From assembly GCA_937896505.1 (NCBI GenBank), contig CALBNP010000104.1:1-64000 (forward strand): 64,000 bases of DNA, given 5' to 3'. The position numbers were made by a program, and so were the translations under genes. This document shows positions 26,810-34,671 of the stretch, piece by piece (the stretch's first letter is position 1; the number at the start of each line of letters is the position of its first letter). The DNA comes from an uncultured Bacteroidales bacterium. Lineage in GTDB: Bacteria; Bacteroidota; Bacteroidia; Bacteroidales; F082. The notes under the pieces are model-generated. The model was not told where the DNA came from and did no database searches. It saw nothing but the letters and a program-made list of their open reading frames with translations.

Positions 26810-28294
26810 ATGGACTACGACTTCAGACCTCATATCAGTAGCCCGATTTTCAAGGTGATAGCCAAGGCCTCAAAAGAACTTGGCTATCGTAGTTATGTCA
26901 TTGGAGGCTATGTGCGTGACATTCTGCTTCGCCGACAATCCAATGATATTGACGTTGTTACGGTAGGAAGCGGCATTACGCTGGCCAAGAAGGTGGCTTC
27001 GCTGCTGCCTGGTCACAAGGACGCCAAGTATTATGGAGCATTCGGTACGGCCATGATTCACTACAACGGCATGGAAGTGGAGTTTGTTGGAGCGCGTCGC
27101 GAGTCGTACGACCGTAACAGTCGCAAACCCGTTGTGGAAGACGGCACTCTCGAAGACGACCAGAACCGGCGCGACTTCACCATCAACGCGATGGCTATCA
27201 GCCTCAACGAAAACGATTTCGGTACATTCGTCGATCCTTTTAACGGCATGGCCGACCTTGAAGACCTCAACATCCGCACGCCGCTCGATCCCGACATCAC
27301 CTATTCCGACGACCCGTTGCGCATGATGCGCGCCATCCGTTTCGCCACACAGCTGCATTTCTACATCGACCCAACATCGTTTGAATCCATTCAGCGGAAT
27401 GCCGAACGTATCAAGATCGTGTCGATGGAACGCATCACCGAAGAACTGAACAAAATCATCCTTTCTGACCGACCATCCACCGGCTTCCTGCTCCTCGATG
27501 AGTGTGGATTGCTGAAACTGATATTCCCGCAACTCACTCAATTAAAAGGTGTTGAGACGATTCATGGACGTGGTCACAAAGATAATTTCTATCATACTTT
27601 GCAAGTGCTTGACCAAGTGGCCGAAAAGAGCGATGACCTCTGGCTGCGTTGGGCTGCCATCTTGCACGACATCGCAAAACCACAGACCAAGCGTTGGGAA
27701 GAAGGTACAGGATGGACTTTCCATGGCCACGAATTCAAAGGTTCCAAAATGGTGCCTAAGATATTCTCCGACATGAAGTTACCGTTGAACGAGAAGATGA
27801 AATATGTGCAAAAACTCGTTCTGCTTCACCTCCGTCCTATCGTGTTGGCCGAAGATGTGGTGACTGATTCAGCAGTCCGCAGGCTTCTTTTCGATGCTGG
27901 CGACGACATTGACGACTTGATGCTGCTTTGTCATGCCGACATCACTTCGAAAAACGAAGAGAAAATCAAGAAGTATCACAAGAATTTTGAAATCGTCGAG
28001 GAAAAACTGAAGGAAATCGAAGCCAAAGACCACTTGCGTAATTGGCAGCCTCCCGTTGACGGTATTGCCATCATGGAAACCTTTGGCATTCCGGCAAGTC
28101 GCGAGGTGGGAATCATCAAGAATGCCATTCGCGAAGCCATCTTGGATGGTGTCATCGGCAACACTTTCGAAGAAGCCTATGCCTTTGTGAAGGAAGAAGG
28201 CAAGAAATTGGGACTCAGCGTAGTAAAAGAAATTAGCGAACCAGTGAAGGTTGCCAATAATGGACCTGTTCCGCAAAAACTTGACAACCAATGA
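26810..28294 (+). CDS. CCA tRNA nucleotidyltransferase / poly(A) polymerase family protein with HD domain
   Basis: A 494-residue class II nucleotidyltransferase. GGYVRD (32-37) and the catalytic DID (46-48) form the head, RRDFTINAMAIS follows in the neck, and an HD-type motif LHDIAKP occurs near residue 285. In organisms with one such gene it usually adds or repairs the 3' CCA of tRNAs, which matters here because the window's tRNA does not encode CCA. The start at 26810 is chosen over an upstream in-frame ATG inside clpC because it gives 4-bp spacing. It overlaps miaA by 4 nt. Confidence 0.88.
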   Translation: MDYDFRPHISSPIFKVIAKASKELGYRSYVIGGYVRDILLRRQSNDIDVVTVGSGITLAKKVASLLPGHKDAKYYGAFGTAMIHYNGMEVEFVGARRESYDRNSRKPVVEDGTLEDDQNRRDFTINAMAISLNENDFGTFVDPFNGMADLEDLNIRTPLDPDITYSDDPLRMMRAIRFATQLHFYIDPTSFESIQRNAERIKIVSMERITEELNKIILSDRPSTGFLLLDECGLLKLIFPQLTQLKGVETIHGRGHKDNFYHTLQVLDQVAEKSDDLWLRWAAILHDIAKPQTKRWEEGTGWTFHGHEFKGSKMVPKIFSDMKLPLNEKMKYVQKLVLLHLRPIVLAEDVVTDSAVRRLLFDAGDDIDDLMLLCHADITSKNEEKIKKYHKNFEIVEEKLKEIEAKDHLRNWQPPVDGIAIMETFGIPASREVGIIKNAIREAILDGVIGNTFEEAYAFVKEEGKKLGLSVVKEISEPVKVANNGPVPQKLDNQ

Positions 28295-29148
28295 ATAAGC
28301 TAATCGTCGTTGCAGGCCCTACCGCTTCAGGAAAGACCACCTACTCCATTCAGCTTGCCCAAAAACTGGGTACCGTAATCCTTTCGGCTGACAGTCGGCA
28401 ATTCTATAAGGAAATGAGCATCGGAACTGCGGCTCCTACCGAGGAAGAATTACAACAGGCCAAGCATTATTTTGTTCATCACAAGAGTATCGAAGACAAA
28501 TATGATGTTGCTGATTATGAACGTGATGCAATATCTCTCTTGAACGAACTTTTCAAGCAGCACAAGACGGTTGTCCTAACAGGAGGTTCGGGACTTTTCA
28601 TCGATGCGGTATGCAATGGCATCGACCCTATGCCCGATGTGCAGCCTGAAATCCGTAGCAAGGTGGAAGAAATGCTTGCCACTGGCGGCCTCAAAGCGAT
28701 GCAAGATGAAGTAAAACGCTTGGACCCAGAGTTTTATGCGGTGGTTGACCAACAAAATCCACGACGATTGCAACGCTGCCTCGAAATCTGTTACCAAACA
28801 GGAAACACTTTCACTTCGTTCCGACAAAAGCAACCTGCGCAACGCGATTTCGAAATCGAGAAATACGCCTTGCTTTGGGAACGTGATGCACTTGTCAGAA
28901 GAATCGACTTGCGTGTGGATTTGATGATGCAACAGGGTCTGCTTGAAGAAGCAAAATCACTTTATCCAAAACGTCAATTAAATCCACTTAACACGGTGGG
29001 TTACAATGAGTTGTTTGACTTTTTTGACGGCAAATGCACTCTCAACGAAGCCGTTGAACAAATCAAGATTCACACCCGCCAATATGCCAAAAGGCAGATG
29101 ACGTGGTTGCGCAAAGATAATAGCTATCAGTGGATTTGCATGGGTTGA
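28291..29148 (+). CDS. miaA: tRNA dimethylallyltransferase MiaA
   Basis: Adds a dimethylallyl group to A37 of tRNAs reading UNN codons. The 285-residue protein has the P-loop GPTASGKT (9-16), SADSRQFYKEMSIGTAAPT, LTGGSGLFIDAV and the C-terminal NTVGYNELFDFFDG and KRQMTWLRK motifs. Its ATG overlaps the stop of the upstream gene in an ATGA, so the clpC, nucleotidyltransferase and miaA genes form a tight operon mixing proteolysis and tRNA maturation. Confidence 0.95.
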   Translation: MNKLIVVAGPTASGKTTYSIQLAQKLGTVILSADSRQFYKEMSIGTAAPTEEELQQAKHYFVHHKSIEDKYDVADYERDAISLLNELFKQHKTVVLTGGSGLFIDAVCNGIDPMPDVQPEIRSKVEEMLATGGLKAMQDEVKRLDPEFYAVVDQQNPRRLQRCLEICYQTGNTFTSFRQKQPAQRDFEIEKYALLWERDALVRRIDLRVDLMMQQGLLEEAKSLYPKRQLNPLNTVGYNELFDFFDGKCTLNEAVEQIKIHTRQYAKRQMTWLRKDNSYQWICMG

Positions 29149-29165
29149 AGCTCGTCAGCGTTATT

Positions 29166-29993
29166 TTATCTTGATTTTGCTGTGACGTGGGTTGAAGGCT
29201 TCGAATCGATGACCTTGAACTTGAAATCTTTAGTCATACTGTTGTAGGCGGCATTCAATGCGGAGGTGGTTATCTGATAGTTTTTGTTCACTTGGCGCTT
29301 TGGATCGGTCAATGAGTGTGAGAGAAGCCATTCGTAGGTCTCGTCCAAATAGAAGACTCGCGCCAGGGTGGAATGGCTGGCCTTGGGTATCTTGTTGAAG
29401 ATGAGCCGGCAAGTGTCGCCACACGAAGCCATCGCATTAACTACCTGTTCGGAGCACGACACCGAGACAGCCTTATCGGCAGTACCATGGATTATCCACA
29501 GAGGAACGTCGTTCAGTCCGCAAACCGACTTGACGGTTGCACCGCCACACATGGCCATGGCTGCGGCTACCTTTTCTGGATAAGTCGCTGTGTAATCGAT
29601 GGTTCCATAGCCTCCCAGACTCATTCCCAAAACGTAAAAACGGTTCGTGTCAATTGGATAATGCCCCTTGACCCATTCATAAACCTCATCAACTTTTTTT
29701 GGACTCCATGAACTTGAGGTTTGTGGTGCGATTACAATTGCATCGATTTCGCGACCACGAAGCAGCGCATCAATGCAGCCATAGCGCTTCAGCATAGCCA
29801 AATTGTTTCCGGACAGGCTCTTGCCATGCAGAAACATGATGACAGGCTTGGGAGTTTCTGCCGACTTGTAATCTTCTGGCAAATAGAGCCAAAAGTCATA
29901 TCCGTTTTTTATGGAGTCGCGACAGGCAATGAGTTGCGCCCGCGAGAAAAGCGGCGCGAAGATGACCAGTAACAAGAACAATGCTTTTTTCAT
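29166..29993 (-). CDS. secreted alpha/beta hydrolase (carboxylesterase/PHB depolymerase-like)
   Basis: A 275-residue protein with a signal peptide (first 20 residues, ending SRAQ). It has an alpha/beta-hydrolase core: oxyanion-region FLHGKSLSG, nucleophile elbow GMSLGG (S125), probable acid D173 in HGTADK and H207 in KASHST. This is the layout of periplasmic esterases related to prolyl oligopeptidase and PHB depolymerase families. About 65 residues after the catalytic His form a lysine-rich tail of unknown role. The substrate is unknown. It faces miaA, with 17 bp between stops. Confidence 0.8.
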   Translation of the reverse strand: MKKALFLLLVIFAPLFSRAQLIACRDSIKNGYDFWLYLPEDYKSAETPKPVIMFLHGKSLSGNNLAMLKRYGCIDALLRGREIDAIVIAPQTSSSWSPKKVDEVYEWVKGHYPIDTNRFYVLGMSLGGYGTIDYTATYPEKVAAAMAMCGGATVKSVCGLNDVPLWIIHGTADKAVSVSCSEQVVNAMASCGDTCRLIFNKIPKASHSTLARVFYLDETYEWLLSHSLTDPKRQVNKNYQITTSALNAAYNSMTKDFKFKVIDSKPSTHVTAKSR

Positions 29994-30064
29994 TGTTTCT
30001 CGTAACGCAATCCTGAAGGTTTTATTGCCTTTGCTTCAAAGAAACCTATTTTGATTTAAGAGAA

Positions 30065-30315
30065 ACAAATAACAATGTCATTTCGACCGCAGGGAAGAAA
30101 TCTATTGTTATTTGTTTCACCCTCACCACCCCAAAAAAGCCTATAGATACCTTCCTTCGTCGGTATGACATAGGCTTTTTTAACGAAAAATAATGAAGCA
30201 AATAATGATGTCATTTCGACCGCAGGGAAGAAATCTATTGTCATTTGTTTCAACCCCACAACAAAAAAAAAGCCTATAGATACCTTCCTTCGTCGGTATG
30301 ATATAGGCTTCTTTT
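30065..30315. repeat. two tandem copies (133-bp period) of a hairpin repeat downstream of clpB
   Basis: This gene-free stretch (29994-30384) holds a near-perfect direct duplication with a 133-bp period. Each copy contains a CATTTCGACCGCAGGGAAG segment, then a strong hairpin at 30133-30181 and again at 30265-30315. The outer stem is AAAAAGCCTAT/ATAGGCTTTTT and the inner stem ATACC/GGTAT. CATTTCGACC-type segments recur in many Bacteroidetes genomes as interspersed repeats. On the minus strand either hairpin could terminate clpB transcription. An open frame across it is only translated repeat. Confidence 0.8.
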
Positions 30316-30384
30316 GAAAAATCAAGAACAGATTCTAAGTATCATTTGCCGTCAATGGTTATTGGCGATGATTCTGCGGATGAT

Positions 30385-32559
30385 TCATATTTGGTTCTTG
30401 AATATCAATCCGTTATCATTCACGTCAACGATGAACGGCTTTGATTTGTCGATCTGGTCGGACAACAACATCTTTGAAAGCTCGTTGAGCAGTTCGCGTT
30501 GCATCATGCGCTTCACCGGACGGGCACCATATTGCGGATTGTAGCTCTCGTGTGCGATATAACGTACTGCGTCGTCAGTGATGCTAATTTGCATATTGTT
30601 GTCTTTCAGCATCTTTTGAACTTGCGAGAACTGCATCCTTACGACTTCTTGGATTTGCGCTTCATCCAACGGACGGAACATGATGATGTCGTCAACACGA
30701 TTCAGGAACTCTGGGCGCATGAACTGGCGCAGTTGGGTCATCACTTCGTTGCGCGACTTCTCGAATGCGGTTTCAAGGCCCAGTTCATCGACGTGTGCGA
30801 AGTTGTTCTGGATGATGTCAGCGCCAATGTTCGAAGTCATGATGGTGATGGTGTTCTTGAAGTTCACGGTGCGACCCTTGTTGTCAGTAAGTCGTCCATC
30901 GTCAAGCACTTGCAACAAGATATTGAACACATCGGGATGCGCTTTCTCTATCTCGTCGAGCAGGATGACTGAATAAGGGCGACGGCGGACTGCTTCGGTC
31001 AACTGGCCGCTCTCTTCGTAACCAACATATCCGGGAGGCGCTCCGATGAGTCGCGACACGGAGTAGCGTTCTTGGTATTCGCTCATGTCGATACGCACCA
31101 TGGCGTTTTCGTCGTCGAAGAGGAACTCCGCCAAGGCCTTGGCCAGTTCGGTCTTGCCTACGCCTGTCGTTCCCATGAAGATGAACGAACCGATAGGATG
31201 CTTGCTGTCCTGCAAACCGGCACGGCTGCGACGTATGGCATCGCTCACGGCGGTGATGGCTTCGTCTTGCCCCACTACCCTTTTGTGTAGTTCGCTTTCG
31301 AGGTTAAGCAACTTGTCGCGTTCGCTTTGCATCATCTTGTTGACGGGAATGCCTGTCCAACGCGAGACGATTTCAGCGACATCATCAGCAGTCACCTCCT
31401 CATCTACCAAAGGATGATCGCCTTGGGCCACTTTCAGGTCGGCCTTGGCTTTCTCGACGATGGCTTCTGCCTCGCGAATCTTGCCATAGCGCAATTCGGC
31501 CACGCGTCCGTAATCGCCATCGCGTTCTGCCACAGCAGCTTGCTGGCGGTATTTCTCGATGTTGTTCTTTTCGCGTTGGATGGTTTCGACAATGCCTTTC
31601 TCGGTTTTCCATTTGGCCGATATTGCCGAACGCTTTTCTTGTAACTTACTGATTTCCTGTTCCAATTCAGCAAGTTTCCGGGTGTCGTTTTCACGTTTTA
31701 TGGCTTCGCGTTCAATCTCTAATTGACGGATGGCGCGTTCCACATCTTCAAGTTCTTCGGGCAGCGAGTCGATTTGGAGTCGCAAACGCGAGGCGGCTTC
31801 GTCAATGAGGTCGATGGCTTTGTCAGGAAGGAAACGGTCTGAAATATAACGTGTTGAAAGCTCGACAGCCGACACGATGGCCTCGTCCAAAATGCGGATG
31901 TGGTGATGGTTCTCATAACGTTCCTTCAATCCTCTCAATATCGAAATGGCCGATGCGGCATCGGGTTCTTCGACCATGACGAGTTGGAAACGACGTTCCA
32001 ATGCCTTGTCCTTTTCAAAATACTGCTGGTACTCTTTCAGCGTCGTAGCGCCAATGCATTGGAGTTCACCTCTCGAAAGGGCTGGTTTCAGTATGTTTGC
32101 GGCATCGAGGGCGCTGCTTGTTGCGCCAGCTCCGACCAGCGTGTGGATTTCGTCGATGAAAAGAATCACTTCGCCTTCGCCATCTATCACATTCTTGACA
32201 ACGCCTTTCAGTCGTTCCTCAAATTCGCCTTGGTATTTGGCACCTGCGATAAGGGCTCCCATGTCAAGCGAATAAACAATGCGGTTCTTCAGGTTTTCGG
32301 GCACGTCGCGGTTGATGATACGTTGGGCCAGACCTTCCACGATGGCGGTCTTTCCCACGCCTGGCTCTCCTATTAATATTGGGTTGTTCTTGGTGCGTCG
32401 CGACAAGATTTGCAGCACACGCCGAACCTCTTCGTCACGGCCAATCACCGGATCGAGTTTGCCTTGTGCAGCCAACTCGTTAAGGTTTTTGGCGTAAAGC
32501 TTCAGATAGTCGTAGTTGCGCTTCTGTTGTTGATTTTGCTTTTGATTGTAGTCGTTCAT
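30385..32559 (-). CDS. clpB: ClpB-type disaggregase lacking the N-terminal domain
   Basis: A Hsp100 disaggregase that works with DnaK. AAA1 has Walker A GEPGVGKTA at residues 64-71. A long coiled-coil middle domain (about 270-400) is diagnostic of ClpB. AAA2 has Walker A GTTGVGKTE near residue 464. The protein is 724 residues rather than about 860, because the roughly 140-residue N-domain is missing: the chain starts with a Gln/Asn-rich stretch directly before the AAA1 linker. The ATG at 32559 is the first in frame and I see no N-domain remnant upstream. Confidence 0.93.
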   Translation of the reverse strand: MNDYNQKQNQQQKRNYDYLKLYAKNLNELAAQGKLDPVIGRDEEVRRVLQILSRRTKNNPILIGEPGVGKTAIVEGLAQRIINRDVPENLKNRIVYSLDMGALIAGAKYQGEFEERLKGVVKNVIDGEGEVILFIDEIHTLVGAGATSSALDAANILKPALSRGELQCIGATTLKEYQQYFEKDKALERRFQLVMVEEPDAASAISILRGLKERYENHHHIRILDEAIVSAVELSTRYISDRFLPDKAIDLIDEAASRLRLQIDSLPEELEDVERAIRQLEIEREAIKRENDTRKLAELEQEISKLQEKRSAISAKWKTEKGIVETIQREKNNIEKYRQQAAVAERDGDYGRVAELRYGKIREAEAIVEKAKADLKVAQGDHPLVDEEVTADDVAEIVSRWTGIPVNKMMQSERDKLLNLESELHKRVVGQDEAITAVSDAIRRSRAGLQDSKHPIGSFIFMGTTGVGKTELAKALAEFLFDDENAMVRIDMSEYQERYSVSRLIGAPPGYVGYEESGQLTEAVRRRPYSVILLDEIEKAHPDVFNILLQVLDDGRLTDNKGRTVNFKNTITIMTSNIGADIIQNNFAHVDELGLETAFEKSRNEVMTQLRQFMRPEFLNRVDDIIMFRPLDEAQIQEVVRMQFSQVQKMLKDNNMQISITDDAVRYIAHESYNPQYGARPVKRMMQRELLNELSKMLLSDQIDKSKPFIVDVNDNGLIFKNQI

Positions 32560-32636
32560 TTTCGGTTATCATTTATTGTTTTTGACGCGCTCTTCCTATC
32601 AAATCGTTTACCAACTAGGAATAGTGCATTGCTTTA

Positions 32637-32649
32637 TGTCAAATTGACA
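32637..32649. promoter_or_regulatory. 13-bp palindrome in the clpB upstream region
   Basis: TGTCAAATTGACA is a perfect dyad about 80 bp upstream of the clpB start. I saw no good TAnnTTTG element in this gap, so clpB may be read from trkH or use another promoter. An operator role is only a suggestion. Confidence 0.3.
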
Positions 32650-32695
32650 GAAAAAAATAAGTAAGTTTAGAAAACTACTTGCCAAAATGACATAA

Positions 32696-34198
32696 TCACT
32701 TCGTTGTTTTCCAGAAATACTTGGTGAAGAGCATCAAGATGGTGAAAATCTCAAGACGGCCAACGAGCATATCAAACGAAAGCAGCCATTTGGCGGCTTG
32801 CGGAACGGCAGCGAAACTTCCGCTTGGACCAGTGAGTCCAGAGCCAGGACCGTAATTGCTGATGCAAGTCAAGAAAGCGCAACACGAATCCCACAGGCCC
32901 ATTCCCATGATGGTCAGGATAATCATGTTGACAACGAGGAGCATGATGAACAACGAGAGGAAAGCGACAACACGCTTAACCGACGAATTGTCAACGATTT
33001 GGTCTGAAATCTTAATGCTTGACATTCGCGTAGGATGGATGATTTCGGTAAAACCTGTTTTGATGAACTTGAAAAGCACAATGATACGAATCACCTTGAT
33101 GCCGCCGCTGGTGGAGCCGGCGCAGCCGCCAATCACCAAGAGCAACAAGGTCGGGATGACGAACATGATGCCCCATAAATCATAATCGAAGTTGGAAGCT
33201 TGGAAACCCGTGTTCGACAGCAAGGATGTGACTTGGAACATAGCCGTTCGAAGCGTATCGTTGAAGCCTTTCGGGAAAATCGCCAGTTGCCTATCGGTAA
33301 CGCCGTTGGCACTTGGAGCAAAAACGAAAAGCAAGGCAAACAACACGATATTGGTCACGACAAGACCGACATACCACTTCAATTCTTCGTCTTTCTTGAT
33401 GACATCGAAACGACGCACGGCAAGGAAATGATAGGTGGCGAAATTGATACCTGCCAGGAACATGAACAGGCAGCAGATATATTCCAGATAGTCGGATTGA
33501 TAATAGCCGATACTTGCCTGATGGGTGCTGAAGCCGCCGGTGGCGATGGTGGTGAAGGCGTGGCACACCGAGTCGAACAAGTTCATCGGGCCAAAATAAT
33601 AGAAGATTGCACAAAAGATGGTGAGGATGATGTAGATGATCCAAAGGACGCGTGAAGTGCCTTGTGTTGTAGGGGCAAGCTTCTCGACGTTGAGGCCAGG
33701 AGCTTCGGCTGCGAAGAGCGACATCTTCTTTGAGCCTTTGGCTACCGAGGGCAAGAATGCCAACGTGAACACTACGATACCCAAGCCGCCCATCCATTGC
33801 ATGAGGCTTCGCCAAAACAAGATGCCGTGTGGCAGGCTGTCGATGTTGTTGAGCACGGTGGCGCCTGTCGTCGTAAATCCTGACATGGTCTCAAAGAAAG
33901 CATCGGTGACATTGCCGATGGTGTGGGTGAGAAGGAAGGGAAGCATTCCGAAGGCCGAGAACAGGACCCAGGCCAAGGAAACCACCAAAAAGGTGTCCTT
34001 GATTTGCATCGTTTTCTTAATGCTACGGCCAATGAAATAAAGAAACAAACCACAAACGCCTGTGATGCAAGCCGTTTGGAGGAAACAGAGATAATCTGTT
34101 TCGCCTGCTGTTACGTGATAATGAATGGCAACGGCTGCGGTCAGCAGCAAAGCCGCGGTTTCAATCAGCAACAGCACTCCAAAAAGTTTGGTTTTCAT
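32696..34198 (-). CDS. trkH: TrkH-family potassium uptake protein
   Basis: A 500-residue inner-membrane K+ channel-like transporter with about ten to twelve hydrophobic segments and four pore-loop repeats: SGFTTTGATVL, TTIATGGFSTH, SNTGFQASNFD and SNYGPGSGLTG. These are the selectivity-filter loops of the TrkH/KtrB family. The regulatory partner (TrkA/KtrA) is not in this window. It lies 68 bp after the DUF2750 gene and about 136 bp before clpB on the same strand. Confidence 0.93.
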   Translation of the reverse strand: MKTKLFGVLLLIETAALLLTAAVAIHYHVTAGETDYLCFLQTACITGVCGLFLYFIGRSIKKTMQIKDTFLVVSLAWVLFSAFGMLPFLLTHTIGNVTDAFFETMSGFTTTGATVLNNIDSLPHGILFWRSLMQWMGGLGIVVFTLAFLPSVAKGSKKMSLFAAEAPGLNVEKLAPTTQGTSRVLWIIYIILTIFCAIFYYFGPMNLFDSVCHAFTTIATGGFSTHQASIGYYQSDYLEYICCLFMFLAGINFATYHFLAVRRFDVIKKDEELKWYVGLVVTNIVLFALLFVFAPSANGVTDRQLAIFPKGFNDTLRTAMFQVTSLLSNTGFQASNFDYDLWGIMFVIPTLLLLVIGGCAGSTSGGIKVIRIIVLFKFIKTGFTEIIHPTRMSSIKISDQIVDNSSVKRVVAFLSLFIMLLVVNMIILTIMGMGLWDSCCAFLTCISNYGPGSGLTGPSGSFAAVPQAAKWLLSFDMLVGRLEIFTILMLFTKYFWKTTK

Positions 34199-34266
34199 CT
34201 TGTCGTTATTGTGGCAATCAGAGAAGAGAAGGTTGGCAAGCCCACTCTCCTACATGTTGCTTTTGG

Positions 34267-34671
34267 TTATTTCCATTCTTCGGCCCAGCCGTCGCCGTAG
34301 TCGAAGTCATCATCTTCATCGGCCTCTTCCTTATAGGAGTCGTCGGCGTATTGTTCAACCCACTTGCGGAAGTTGGCCGATGCGATGGCGGTGATTTGCC
34401 CGTCTTTCTCGGGCGATACGGCTATGTCGATTTCGTCGCGCGAGAGTTCGCGAAGCCAGTGTTTCAGTTCGCTGAAACCCATTTCGGTGACATGGTAGCC
34501 TGCCCAGTCGCCCGTGGCGGCTTTCGTGGCTTTTTCTTCCGATTCCCAAGCGGGCACATACCAGTTGCCGTTGCTGTCTTCGAGCATGGCGAACATGCCT
34601 TCCATGGCTTGCAGCAACCAGATTTTCCGTGTCTCTTGGATGGCGTTTATGAATTGTTCAAGTTCGTTCAT
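34267..34671 (-). CDS. DUF2750-like protein
   Basis: A 134-residue soluble acidic protein. The pattern IWLLQAMEGMFAMLED, YVPAWESEEKAT and FSELKHWLRELSRD fits the DUF2750 family, which has no established role. The C terminus is a strongly acidic low-complexity tail. Its ATG overlaps the yidC stop by 4 nt, so it is translationally coupled to the membrane insertase; whether that reflects shared function is unknown. Confidence 0.7.
   Translation of the reverse strand: MNELEQFINAIQETRKIWLLQAMEGMFAMLEDSNGNWYVPAWESEEKATKAATGDWAGYHVTEMGFSELKHWLRELSRDEIDIAVSPEKDGQITAIASANFRKWVEQYADDSYKEEADEDDDFDYGDGWAEEWK

Noticed and set aside
30056..30325. 89-codon frame downstream of clpB
   Set aside because: It is only translation of the two repeat units; the peptide repeats with the DNA.
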